From NCBI GenBank assembly GCA_045540355.1, contig JAZQHB010000093.1:1-29379 (forward strand): 29,379 nucleotides of DNA. The letters are read 5' to 3'. Origin of the DNA: RGIG2945 sp045540355 (GTDB lineage Bacteria > Bacillota > Clostridia > Oscillospirales > Acutalibacteraceae). Below, in pieces: positions 1 through 6,784 of the stretch (the first letter of the stretch is position 1; each line of letters opens with the position of its first letter). A program made the translations under genes and the position numbers. The notes under the pieces were generated by a model that saw only the letters and a list, made by a program, of their open reading frames with translations, made no database searches and was not told where the DNA came from.

Positions 1-48
1 TAAGTTACGGCCCTTTCTCAAGTGCCCTTTCCCTCAAGGCGCTCGACT

Positions 49-77
49 ATATTACCAAATCTTTTCCCGTTTGTCAA
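49..77 (-). promoter_or_regulatory. Strong sigma-A promoter, probably of an rRNA operon lying left of the window
   Basis: Read on the - strand, a perfect TTGACA (72-77) is followed after exactly 17 bp by TAATAT (49-54). The transcript would leave the window at position 1. Its first 48 nt contain two related G/A-rich blocks built around CTTGAG and GAAAGG, and no start codon with a ribosome binding site. A near-consensus promoter followed by an untranslated leader suggests a stable-RNA operon, most likely rRNA. That identity is inferred because the rRNA itself is outside the window. Confidence 0.6.
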
Positions 78-183
78 CACCTTTTTTAAAACTTTTTTCT
101 TTTTTCTTTCTTCTCTTCTCCTCGTGTCCGCGTGGGTCGGAGCGTATCCCTATTATACTTTCCTGATGTTTTTTCACTCCGCG

Positions 184-211
184 TTGACTAAATTGCAGTT
201 TTTGATATAAT
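184..211 (+). promoter_or_regulatory. Promoter of the polytopic membrane protein gene
   Basis: TTGACT (184-189) and TATAAT (206-211) are separated by 16 bp. The -10 box ends about 32 bp before the ATG at 244. It lies back to back with the leftward promoter at 49-77. Confidence 0.6.
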
Positions 212-243
212 CATTATTATAAAAAAGCTTACGGGTGATATTT

Positions 244-1767
244 ATGAACTCAAAAAACAGCAAACAGCAATCAATAGTTTTTATAATAATAAGCACCATT
301 ATTTTTCTAACATTTGCAACTCTCGTTTTCCTTTTCCCGTATACGGGTGACGATTGGGCTTGGGGCAGCAGTTTAGGGCTTGACCGACTGCATAAGTTTT
401 TTGCCGATTACAACGGTCGCTATGCAGGCAATCTTCTTGTCCTTTTACTAACTCGCAGTCGTTTTTTCAAAATCTTTCTTATGGCTCTCACAAATTACCT
501 TTTGTGTTTTTCGTGTTACAAATATGCTCCTCACAAAAAGAATCTTTGTCTTTTATTTTCATTCGTATTGTTTCTCTCGATGCCTCGGGAAATTTTTGCT
601 CAAGCTGTTGTATGGACTTCAGGCTTTGCAAACTATATTCCGCCAACGCTGATAAGCATAACATATATACTTCTTGCAAAAAACATTTTTGACAGCAAAG
701 TACCGGTATATCCGAAGTATATATTTATTCCAACCTTTTTACTTGGTTTCGTTGGTGCTTTGTTCATTGAAACATCAACCTTGTTCAATTGCATATTGGG
801 ATTGTTGATTATTGTTTTCTCGTTACTTAAATTCAAGAAATTTTATTTATCGCACTTATCTTTTTTAATTGGTAGTGTTGTCGGTGCCTTTTGTATGTTT
901 TCAAACGGTGCGTATTCGGCAATTGCCGCAGGCACTGATAATTACAGAGATGCACCTTTCGACAAAGAAGAGCTTATATCAACTTATCTTGAACACAGAC
1001 GCATAATCTACGAAAACTTATTCCTTTCAAACGGTACCGTCTGTTCAATAATATGCGTATTGTTGATTATCACAACTGTTTTATTTATTTCAAAAAATAG
1101 AAATTCTGCTTTGATAGCAGCATCACTTTTTGCGACAGGATTAAATGTTATTTCACTTGTTCTTATTCTTTTAAGATATACATTGTCACTTTCCCGTTCT
1201 ATACAGTTGACCTGTGCAATTATTTTTATAATTTCACTTTTGCTTGTAGTTATGATTTGTGTAAGAAAAGGTGAACGACTCAAAATGCTTTTACCGCTTT
1301 GTTCGATTCTGTTTTTGGTTGTTCCGTTACTTGTAGTTAAACCTATCGGTCCGAGGTGTTTATTTGCACCATTTATGATGTTGGTTATGTTTACTGTATA
1401 TCTTTTCAGCTATATCATCGATGGGCTCAATAATTCGGATATAAAATACAAGACTCTCTTTTCTTTATTTTCAATCACTATTGTTATTCAGACAAGCATT
1501 TACGCAAGCATCTTCATACCGATATACAAATACGATACAAACCGAAACGCTCTTGCTGTTACTCAAGATGAAAGCGGTGAAAAAACCATAATAATATCCG
1601 AGCTTCCCAACGAAAAATATCTTTGGACACCCGACCCTAAAAAAGAACCGTGGATAACCAGATATAAACTCTTTTGGGGTATTGATGACAGTGCCGAACT
1701 CAAAATTGTAAAACCTCAGGACTTCGATGTTTTTTACGAGGAATATTTAGGAAGCAATGGGGCTTAA
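244..1767 (+). CDS. Polytopic membrane protein, GT-C glycosyltransferase-like (DUF6056-like)
   Basis: This 507-residue protein has about ten or eleven hydrophobic segments spread over residues 8-435 and a soluble C-terminal tail of about 70 residues. Just after the first membrane segment it carries PYTGDDWAWGS, and about 25 residues later NGRYAGN. An acidic GDDW motif at the first extracytoplasmic loop is typical of GT-C-fold glycosyltransferases that use polyprenyl-phosphate sugars, and I associate this particular pair of motifs with family DUF6056. A role in modifying cell-surface glycans is therefore inferred, not shown. I chose the ATG at 244 because GGGTGAT sits 4-5 nt upstream; an in-frame GTG at 235 would overlap that site. 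The gene stands alone behind its own promoter and converges on the lipoprotein gene at 1824, with a hairpin between them. Confidence 0.75.
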   Translation: MNSKNSKQQSIVFIIISTIIFLTFATLVFLFPYTGDDWAWGSSLGLDRLHKFFADYNGRYAGNLLVLLLTRSRFFKIFLMALTNYLLCFSCYKYAPHKKNLCLLFSFVLFLSMPREIFAQAVVWTSGFANYIPPTLISITYILLAKNIFDSKVPVYPKYIFIPTFLLGFVGALFIETSTLFNCILGLLIIVFSLLKFKKFYLSHLSFLIGSVVGAFCMFSNGAYSAIAAGTDNYRDAPFDKEELISTYLEHRRIIYENLFLSNGTVCSIICVLLIITTVLFISKNRNSALIAASLFATGLNVISLVLILLRYTLSLSRSIQLTCAIIFIISLLLVVMICVRKGERLKMLLPLCSILFLVVPLLVVKPIGPRCLFAPFMMLVMFTVYLFSYIIDGLNNSDIKYKTLFSLFSITIVIQTSIYASIFIPIYKYDTNRNALAVTQDESGEKTIIISELPNEKYLWTPDPKKEPWITRYKLFWGIDDSAELKIVKPQDFDVFYEEYLGSNGA

Positions 1768-1785
1768 TTTCGAACATTTTATTAT

Positions 1786-1823
1786 AATAAGCACGCGCCG
1801 TTTTGAAGCGACGCGTGCTTATT
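1786..1823. terminator. Hairpin between convergent genes
   Basis: A perfect 12-bp stem pairs 1786-1797 (AATAAGCACGCG) with 1812-1823 around a 14-nt loop. It lies between two convergent genes. Neither side has a long T run, so termination strength is uncertain, but the position fits a bidirectional terminator. Confidence 0.6.
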
Positions 1824-2474
1824 CTATGCAGATTTAATCATTGATAAAATCTCATTTATTGCTTTTTGCTCTTGTAATTTCAACGGTCCGTTTTGATATG
1901 TGCCGTCTTTGCAGAAGAAGACATAACCTTTTCGTTCACCGTCGAGGGGAATCAACACTTTTTCAAAATTGTATTTGTCGGGGCCACCTGTTCTTTGGAA
2001 CAAAACATAGGTCTGTTCTGAGTTGTAAATCAGCTCAACAGCTTTGTTTTGTGATTTTATCTCCTCAATCATATCTTCCGTTACCGCTAATTTGAGAACG
2101 CCGAGCTTGGTATCATTGAGATATATGTTGACCTGCGGTAATATTTTAGAAATCAGGTCATTTGATACTTTTTCTGTATTTCCGTCGGCATAAAGATAAC
2201 ATTCATCAGGGGTGTTCAGTGAAGTTTTGAAGTCTTCCTGAATTGTCGGCTCAACGGTTGTTGTAACTCTCTGTGTTGTTTCGGTTGTTGTTTCCCTCTT
2301 GGTTGTGGTTATTGTTGTTGTTTTCGGTTCTGTCGATTTTGCTTCTGTCGTTGACTTTTCGGTAGCAGATGTTGTGCTTTTAGTTTCATTCAAATTTGAT
2401 TTTTCTTCTTTGCAAGCTGAAATTGAAAGCAGCAACAGAATTGCAGAAATTAAAGCAATTGTTCTTTTAAACAT
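1824..2474 (-). CDS. Thr-rich lipoprotein of unknown function
   Basis: The 216-residue product starts with a short Lys/Arg head and a hydrophobic stretch ending in SISAC, a lipobox with the lipidated Cys at residue 21. It should be an extracytoplasmic lipoprotein. Residues 27-80 are a low-complexity Thr/Ser/Glu/Lys linker of the kind that holds a domain away from the membrane. The C-terminal 130 residues look like a compact alpha/beta domain with no motif I recognise. The second of two close ATGs (2474) is preferred because GGAGAG sits 8 nt upstream, whereas the first ATG touches that site. It is a single-gene unit. Confidence 0.75.
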   Translation of the reverse strand: MFKRTIALISAILLLLSISACKEEKSNLNETKSTTSATEKSTTEAKSTEPKTTTITTTKRETTTETTQRVTTTVEPTIQEDFKTSLNTPDECYLYADGNTEKVSNDLISKILPQVNIYLNDTKLGVLKLAVTEDMIEEIKSQNKAVELIYNSEQTYVLFQRTGGPDKYNFEKVLIPLDGERKGYVFFCKDGTYQNGPLKLQEQKAINEILSMIKSA

Positions 2475-2486
2475 AAGCATCTCTCC

Positions 2487-2522
2487 TTTTTCGTTTTTGT
2501 CTTCTACTTAATAAACGAAAAA
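2487..2522 (-). promoter_or_regulatory. Inverted repeat in the lipoprotein gene leader
   Basis: TTTTTCGTTT (2487-2496) and AAACGAAAAA (2513-2522) form a perfect 10-bp inverted repeat around a 16-nt loop, directly upstream of the ribosome binding site. It could be an mRNA hairpin modulating translation or an operator. AT-rich repeats of this length can occur by chance. Confidence 0.3.
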
Positions 2523-2558
2523 TACAGACAGAACCTCACAGTTGAATTTAAACAAATA

Positions 2559-3209
2559 TTATTTATTTTTGCGTTTTTTATAATCATCATTTATACTGCT
2601 GCTCCAATCGCTCGGCAATGCAGCATTTTCTCTGACATTACAAACCGCCTGAGCAACACTTTCGTAAAGAATCCGGGTGCCCTTTGCATCGGCATTGTAA
2701 TTTACTGCTCGTGATTCATCTATACCGTAACGGGCTGCAGTTTCTACGGCATCTATGTTTGCTCCTATGAATAAAAATTCCCAACCATATTTTTCTTTTT
2801 GTCTTTCAATCATAGCTTTTACTTGTTCAGATGTATATTTGCGACTTGCGTTTTCCATTCCGTCTGTTGTAATGACGAACATTGTTTTTTCCGGTACATC
2901 TTCTCGTCTTGCGTACTTGTGAATATTTCCGATGTGGCGTATTGAATCACCCAATGCATCTATAAGTGCAGTACAACCTCTGACATAATAATCATCTTCC
3001 GTCATCTTTGGTATATCCTCAAGACTCACTCTGTCGTGAATTACTTCGCTTGTATTATCAAATAATACTGTTGACACAAAGCACTTTCCGTCTTGCTTTT
3101 TCTGCTTTTCAATCATGGAATTGAATCCGCCTATCGTGTCTTTTTCAAGGCCTGACATTGAGCCGCTTCTGTCTAAAATAAATACCAATTCTGTTGTGTT
3201 GTTTTTCAT
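2559..3209 (-). CDS. von Willebrand factor A domain protein
   Basis: The 216-residue protein is essentially one VWA domain. A complete MIDAS metal site is visible: D13-x-S15-x-S17 in DRSGSMSG, T80 in GCTALIDA, and D116 in TTDGMEN. There is no signal peptide or membrane segment, so it is cytoplasmic. VWA domains with an intact MIDAS bind protein partners through a divalent metal. The start has GGAGAG 8 nt upstream. It lies 93 bp downstream of the macro-domain gene on the same strand. The two may be functionally linked, possibly in ADP-ribose biology or stress response, but that link rests on adjacency only. The C-terminus ends in a basic KKRKNK tail. Confidence 0.85.
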   Translation of the reverse strand: MKNNTTELVFILDRSGSMSGLEKDTIGGFNSMIEKQKKQDGKCFVSTVLFDNTSEVIHDRVSLEDIPKMTEDDYYVRGCTALIDALGDSIRHIGNIHKYARREDVPEKTMFVITTDGMENASRKYTSEQVKAMIERQKEKYGWEFLFIGANIDAVETAARYGIDESRAVNYNADAKGTRILYESVAQAVCNVRENAALPSDWSSSINDDYKKRKNK

Positions 3210-3284
3210 AAGTATACTCTCCTATAATGTAATTGCAGGTCTTAACCTTGCAACCACATTATAATCAAGATATCAACTTGTTTG

Positions 3285-3301
3285 GTCTCCTGACGGGAGA
3301 C
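3285..3301 (-). other. Short hairpin between macro-domain and VWA genes
   Basis: GTCTCC (3285-3290) pairs with GGAGAC (3296-3301) just past the macro-domain stop codon. There is no U tract after it, so it may be a processing or attenuating stem and not a full terminator. Confidence 0.3.
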
Positions 3302-3302
3302 T

Positions 3303-4346
3303 TTATACACCTAAACACGGTAAGTCAAATTCAAACAACGCTTCATTTATTTCAAATATATTGTAATTTCCGTTTTTTATAAAATACTCTACCACAATAT
3401 CAAATTTACTGCTGTGCGACAGCGTAAAGCCCACAGTACGAAGAAGATTCAAGGTTTCATCTAAAGTCAACTCAAGTCCGATTGCAAATGAAAGCACCGT
3501 GTTTTTGCTCGGTCGGTAATCTTTCTGATTAAGTATTTTCCAGAAGGTCTTTTTACTGACATTTGATTTTTTATAACATTCTACATCTGTCATACCTTTT
3601 AAATCAATAAGCTTCATAAGGGTAACTGCAAAGCTGTCATCAATTTCTTTGAGCATTTCACTAAGACTCAGACTCTCGTTGGCTTGCGGTGCAAGCGGTT
3701 TTAGTGCTTCTGAAAAATCAAGAGGCTCGCTCACTGAGAAGCACCGTCTTTCCTCAAGGACTATACTTCTCTGATTCTTCGGAAATGCACCGAACAGGTC
3801 GTCAAGGTTGTCTTCGTGCTCAAGAACATAATTATCATCAATATATGACTTTATATCCGAAAAGAGTTTTTCGCTGAATTCATAAGATTTTTTGTCATAC
3901 ACAACCAGATAAATAAGCATCTCGTGTTCAAACAGAAAATCGCTTATAACCTCGATAGCTATTTTCAAAACCTTGTCTTTCGGATAACCGTACAAACCTG
4001 CAGAAATCAGAGGAAAAGCGACGCTGTCGCAATTATTCTCAACGGCAAGCTTCAGACACTCTTTATAACAGGAAACCAACAGTTTTTTCGGATTTATCAC
4101 ACTATACCAATTTGGTCCGGCGGTGTGTATAACATATTTGCAAGGCAATTTGAATCCCGGGGTGATTTTAGCTTTTCCGACGGGACAACCGCCTAAGCTT
4201 TTACAGTATTCGGTAAGTTCTGCTCCCGCTGCTTTATGTATAGCCAAATCAGTACCGCCACCCGGTTCAAGGTGTCTGTTCGAGGGGTTGACAATAGCGT
4301 CAACTTCCATTCTCGTTATATCTTGTCTTATTATCTGTAAAGGCAT
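3303..4346 (-). CDS. Macro domain protein with C-terminal XRE-like region
   Basis: Residues 1-175 of this 347-residue protein form a macro domain, the ADP-ribose-binding fold. VNPSN (19-23), GGGTD (29-33) and FPLISAGLYGYP (111-122) match the ADP-ribose loops. N23 and D33 have the same 10-residue spacing as the catalytic Asn and Asp of YmdB-type O-acetyl-ADP-ribose deacetylases, so it may hydrolyse ADP-ribose esters. After an acidic linker (about 175-225), residues 235-345 contain a helical segment resembling an XRE-type helix-turn-helix (the VSKKTFWKIL region). This suggests DNA binding or a toxin-antitoxin-like regulatory part. The start has GGAG about 8 nt upstream and its own promoter at 4377-4405. 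The VWA gene follows. Confidence 0.85.
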   Translation of the reverse strand: MPLQIIRQDITRMEVDAIVNPSNRHLEPGGGTDLAIHKAAGAELTEYCKSLGGCPVGKAKITPGFKLPCKYVIHTAGPNWYSVINPKKLLVSCYKECLKLAVENNCDSVAFPLISAGLYGYPKDKVLKIAIEVISDFLFEHEMLIYLVVYDKKSYEFSEKLFSDIKSYIDDNYVLEHEDNLDDLFGAFPKNQRSIVLEERRCFSVSEPLDFSEALKPLAPQANESLSLSEMLKEIDDSFAVTLMKLIDLKGMTDVECYKKSNVSKKTFWKILNQKDYRPSKNTVLSFAIGLELTLDETLNLLRTVGFTLSHSSKFDIVVEYFIKNGNYNIFEINEALFEFDLPCLGV

Positions 4347-4376
4347 CGTAATACTCCTTCATTGATTTACAAGATA

Positions 4377-4405
4377 AATATATCAAAAGATTTTGTGAAA
4401 GTCAA
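4377..4405 (-). promoter_or_regulatory. Promoter of the macro-domain gene
   Basis: On the - strand TTGACT (4400-4405) is followed after 17 bp by TATATT (4377-4382). The -35 box overlaps the stop region of the upstream gene ending at 4402, so the macro-domain gene can be transcribed independently. Confidence 0.6.
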
Positions 4406-5136
4406 TTTTTGCAACGAGGATTATCGGAGAAAAATGTCCGTCTGTTTCGGTCAATCACCAAAATATTCACGAAACAATTTTGTGCGTTATGAAAATCACC
4501 AATTTTTAAATATGCAAGCCGCATTAAATGATAAGATACGAGCATCAAATCCTTTCTGTTATTTTGACTTCGAGGTATTTCTTTTATTACTTCGATTGCT
4601 TTTTCGTATTCGGAATTGAGATAATACTCTGCAAATTGATAGTACGGTTTATATTTTTTTGAAAAAATTCTCAATCGACCTTTTCTTTCTTTGTCTATCA
4701 GGGATAAAACTTCTTCAGTGTCTTTCATTATAAGCAACGACAGTATTTTATAAAACGCAACTTCATGTTTCATCTCAGGTCTTAATCTGCGAGCCATTAG
4801 TACATCACAAAGACCTGCTGTTTCAGGCAATTCACCTTGATAAAAGAGCACACGCATAAACAAATACAGATTATGTATTCTGTTTTCATTGCCGTATCTG
4901 TCAAACTCATAAGCACCGATAAAATCAAGCTGTTTAAATGCCGTTCTTTTCAGATTCATCTTTCGTATAATCAATAAAAATACATCAACTGCTACCCACA
5001 CTAATATCAATATATACTTGTAAAAATGTAATTCCGAAACAAACAAAATTGCAAAAAGAATAAACCCGAACACATTGAAAATCAATAACCGCTTTATATA
5101 TTCCTCATACCTCATATTTTTACATCTTTTTTTCAC
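4402..5136 (-). CDS. Two-TM membrane protein with helical-repeat (TPR-like) domain
   Basis: The 244-residue product has two adjacent hydrophobic segments (about residues 17-57) followed by roughly 180 residues of alternating amphipathic helices that look TPR-like, for example around the EYYLNSEYEKAIEVIKEI stretch. A TPR-like domain suggests a protein-protein scaffold at the membrane. The start is a GTG with GGGAG 7-8 nt upstream; a downstream ATG (codon 8) lacks a ribosome binding site. I recognise no specific family. Confidence 0.65.
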   Translation of the reverse strand: MKKRCKNMRYEEYIKRLLIFNVFGFILFAILFVSELHFYKYILILVWVAVDVFLLIIRKMNLKRTAFKQLDFIGAYEFDRYGNENRIHNLYLFMRVLFYQGELPETAGLCDVLMARRLRPEMKHEVAFYKILSLLIMKDTEEVLSLIDKERKGRLRIFSKKYKPYYQFAEYYLNSEYEKAIEVIKEIPRSQNNRKDLMLVSYHLMRLAYLKIGDFHNAQNCFVNILVIDRNRRTFFSDNPRCKN

Positions 5137-5223
5137 ACAAATTCTCCCTTAACCTTTTTATACATTATGTAGTCAGTTTAAATCGGGAATGTAACAAAAG
5201 AAGTGTGCTTCAAAAAATTCTAT

Positions 5224-5236
5224 GATGTATTACATC
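5224..5236. repeat. 13-bp palindrome
   Basis: GATGTA and TACATC flank a single central base. It lies between the gene relic ending at 5281 and the start of the two-TM protein gene at 5136. It could be an operator, but no regulator is tied to it. Confidence 0.25.
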
Positions 5237-5280
5237 AGAAATGACACAATGCCAATACTCTAATCAAATCTATTGCTTCT

Positions 5281-5425
5281 TTAAACAAGATCTTTAAAAT
5301 TCGGATAATATGATTCGATAAAATCCTCCATATTCGCAATATAGCTATGATCAATATCATAATACCATAGGTACAAGTTCAGAGAGAATCGCTGAAATAA
5401 TTATCCATTTGACTAATCGTTTCAT
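5281..5425 (-). pseudogene. Small frameshifted gene relic
   Basis: An ATG at 5425, with GGAGTG about 8 nt upstream, begins a basic head and hydrophobic stretch (MKRLVKWIIISAILSEL) and then meets a TGA after 22 codons. Shifting by one base near 5370 opens a frame that runs, without a stop, through an acidic aromatic-rich segment (YLWYYDIDHSYI...) to a TAA at 5281. Joined, the pieces would give a protein of about 48 residues with an N-terminal membrane or signal segment. It follows the membrane protein gene at 5437 by 11 bp and looks like the decayed last gene of that operon. A sequencing error at the shift would instead make it intact. Confidence 0.5.
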
Positions 5426-5436
5426 GGTTCACACTC

Positions 5437-5934
5437 CTATATATTACTGTGGAAGAAATATAAAGTCTCGGTTTGGGTATCGAAGAAATACACATCGTAA
5501 CTACCTAATTCGGGATAGTCCGGGTCATCTTCTATGTATAAATAATCATCATCTGATACAACACTCATATCAAAATCATAGTTTACAACAAGCTCATTTT
5601 TTTCATCATATTCAGCAACACAATCCACCCACGATTCAAAGTTTTCAATGTGAATTTTAAAATCATCAAGACTTGTTTTGTTTATCTTCTCTAAGTATCG
5701 GTTATTTTCAACATTCGGATTTTTATAAGTATATTTTGCATAGTCCGTATAATCCTGAAATCCCCCGCTTGTGTAATAGTCTTTTGTTTCGTAATCTCCT
5801 AAAGACATAAGGACAGGGTTAGCGGGAGGTTCATACATAAAAAAAGAAATCACAGGGATTAACACCGCTACCGCAAGTGCTGTTTGGAGAACTGCTCCGA
5901 GGGTTATCAAAAATATCATCAAAGATTTTTTCAT
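5437..5934 (-). CDS. Small membrane-anchored protein, unknown function
   Basis: The 165-residue protein has one long N-terminal hydrophobic segment (about residues 5-31), acting as a signal anchor or signal peptide, followed by a Tyr- and Asp-rich domain that should face outside. No family is recognised. The ATG at 5934 has GAGGAG 8 nt upstream. That ribosome binding site lies inside the last codons of the upstream XRE gene, whose TGA is at 5940-5942, so the two are tightly linked and probably translationally coupled. It is the third gene of the DUF2975-XRE operon. Confidence 0.7.
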   Translation of the reverse strand: MKKSLMIFLITLGAVLQTALAVAVLIPVISFFMYEPPANPVLMSLGDYETKDYYTSGGFQDYTDYAKYTYKNPNVENNRYLEKINKTSLDDFKIHIENFESWVDCVAEYDEKNELVVNYDFDMSVVSDDDYLYIEDDPDYPELGSYDVYFFDTQTETLYFFHSNI

Positions 5935-5939
5935 ATCAA

Positions 5940-6149
5940 TCACTCCTCGTCGGGTACAAACTCGATTATATCTTCAACTTTGCAATCGAGTGCTTTGCAT
6001 ATTGCATCGAGTGTAGAAAAACGGATCGCTTTTGCTTTATTGTTTTTGAGGATCGAGAGATTAGCCAGGGTAATTCCAACATCCTCTGATAACTTGTTAA
6101 GTGATATTTTCCGCTTTGCCATCATGACATCTAAATTAACTCTAATCAT
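5940..6149 (-). CDS. Small XRE-family (YozG-like) transcriptional regulator
   Basis: The 69-residue protein is a single Cro/CI-type helix-turn-helix, covering about residues 5-62, with the recognition region around ITLANLSILKNNKAKAIRF. Small regulators of this type sit next to DUF2975 membrane proteins in many Firmicutes, as here (18 bp downstream of it). The DUF2975 protein is thought to act as membrane partner or sensor for the regulator. AGGGG about 9 nt upstream supports the ATG. It likely controls its own operon through the palindrome at 6711-6729. Confidence 0.88.
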   Translation of the reverse strand: MIRVNLDVMMAKRKISLNKLSEDVGITLANLSILKNNKAKAIRFSTLDAICKALDCKVEDIIEFVPDEE

Positions 6150-6167
6150 TCTGTAAATCCCCTCTGC

Positions 6168-6641
6168 TTATATTGTAAGGTCGTTTTCGTTTTTGATGTT
6201 TGTTGCTTCTTCGATAACATTTTTAGTTACCCTCAAGCAAAGTCCCAAGAACAGACCTAAAAAAGCAACTATAAATGACAATTGAAAATAGATTCCCAAC
6301 GCACCAAAAATAAATGCAAGTGCAATACAACACCACGATATAAATCTTATCAATGCTACGCTTTTTTCGGTAAAAACTAAACCTTTGCGGACACGCATAA
6401 GTAAGCTGAATAATAAAATATCTGCGATAAGACATACCGCGATTACGAAATACGCCATAACAAGCACAAACACACGACCTTGTAAAGTTATATCATCTCT
6501 TGTTCCTATGGTATCGGGAATGTCAATGAGTATATTAACAAGTGTCGGTGCAAATATTGCTCCTGCAACACAAGCAATGAAGAAAAGAATTGCAAATGAA
6601 ACCGAAATCATAATCGATACTTTAGAAGATGTTTTTAACAT
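6168..6641 (-). CDS. DUF2975 family membrane protein
   Basis: This 157-residue protein has four predicted membrane segments (near residues 9-33, 55-80, 95-112 and 116-137). The size, topology and downstream YozG-like XRE gene are those of DUF2975 proteins. Their biochemical role is not known; a membrane partner of the XRE regulator is the usual inference. The start at 6641 has GGAGG 7-8 nt upstream and is preferred over an in-frame ATG 36 nt earlier, which lies in the leader close to the -10 box. It is the first gene of an operon that continues with XRE, a membrane protein and the relic at 5281-5425. Confidence 0.85.
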   Translation of the reverse strand: MLKTSSKVSIMISVSFAILFFIACVAGAIFAPTLVNILIDIPDTIGTRDDITLQGRVFVLVMAYFVIAVCLIADILLFSLLMRVRKGLVFTEKSVALIRFISWCCIALAFIFGALGIYFQLSFIVAFLGLFLGLCLRVTKNVIEEATNIKNENDLTI

Positions 6642-6675
6642 AATATAACCTCCAAAATTTTCTGTCTTCAACCTC

Positions 6676-6704
6676 ATAATACACCACTATTTTGTGTTTG
6701 TCAA
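6676..6704 (-). promoter_or_regulatory. Promoter of the DUF2975-XRE operon
   Basis: On the - strand a perfect TTGACA (6699-6704) is followed after 17 bp by TATTAT (6676-6681). The leader to the ATG at 6641 is about 30 nt. Confidence 0.7.
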
Positions 6705-6710
6705 TGTATT

Positions 6711-6729
6711 TTTATCGTTTTTCGATAAA
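6711..6729. promoter_or_regulatory. Candidate operator for the YozG-like XRE regulator
   Basis: TTTATCG (6711-6717) and CGATAAA (6723-6729) form a perfect inverted repeat around TTTTT, 6 bp upstream of the -35 box of the DUF2975-XRE operon. Its position suits a small dimeric regulator. Assignment to the XRE protein is inference. Confidence 0.45.
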
Positions 6730-6738
6730 TTATGTTTT

Positions 6739-6778
6739 AAAAAAAGCAATCCTATCGTTATGACAGAATTGCTTTTTA
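6739..6778 (-). terminator. Terminator of the GH39 operon
   Basis: On the - strand AAAAAGCAAT pairs with ATTGCTTTTT around a 17-nt loop and is followed by more T residues. It begins a few bases after the stop codon of the GH39-like gene at 6785. Confidence 0.75.
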
Positions 6779-6784
6779 AAAGAA

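Noticed and set aside
152..157. Second leftward TATAAT as a tandem stable-RNA promoter
   Set aside because: No acceptable -35 box or extended -10 lies at the right distance.
22..210. 62-codon + strand frame in the left-edge region
   Set aside because: It lies across the leftward promoter, has no ribosome binding site, and its Phe/Leu/Ser-rich product reflects T-rich DNA.
3210..3302. Separate promoter for the VWA gene
   Set aside because: Only poorly spaced matches are present (for example TTGATA 7 bp from TATAAT, or TTGCAA 18 bp from CATTAT); not strong enough to annotate.
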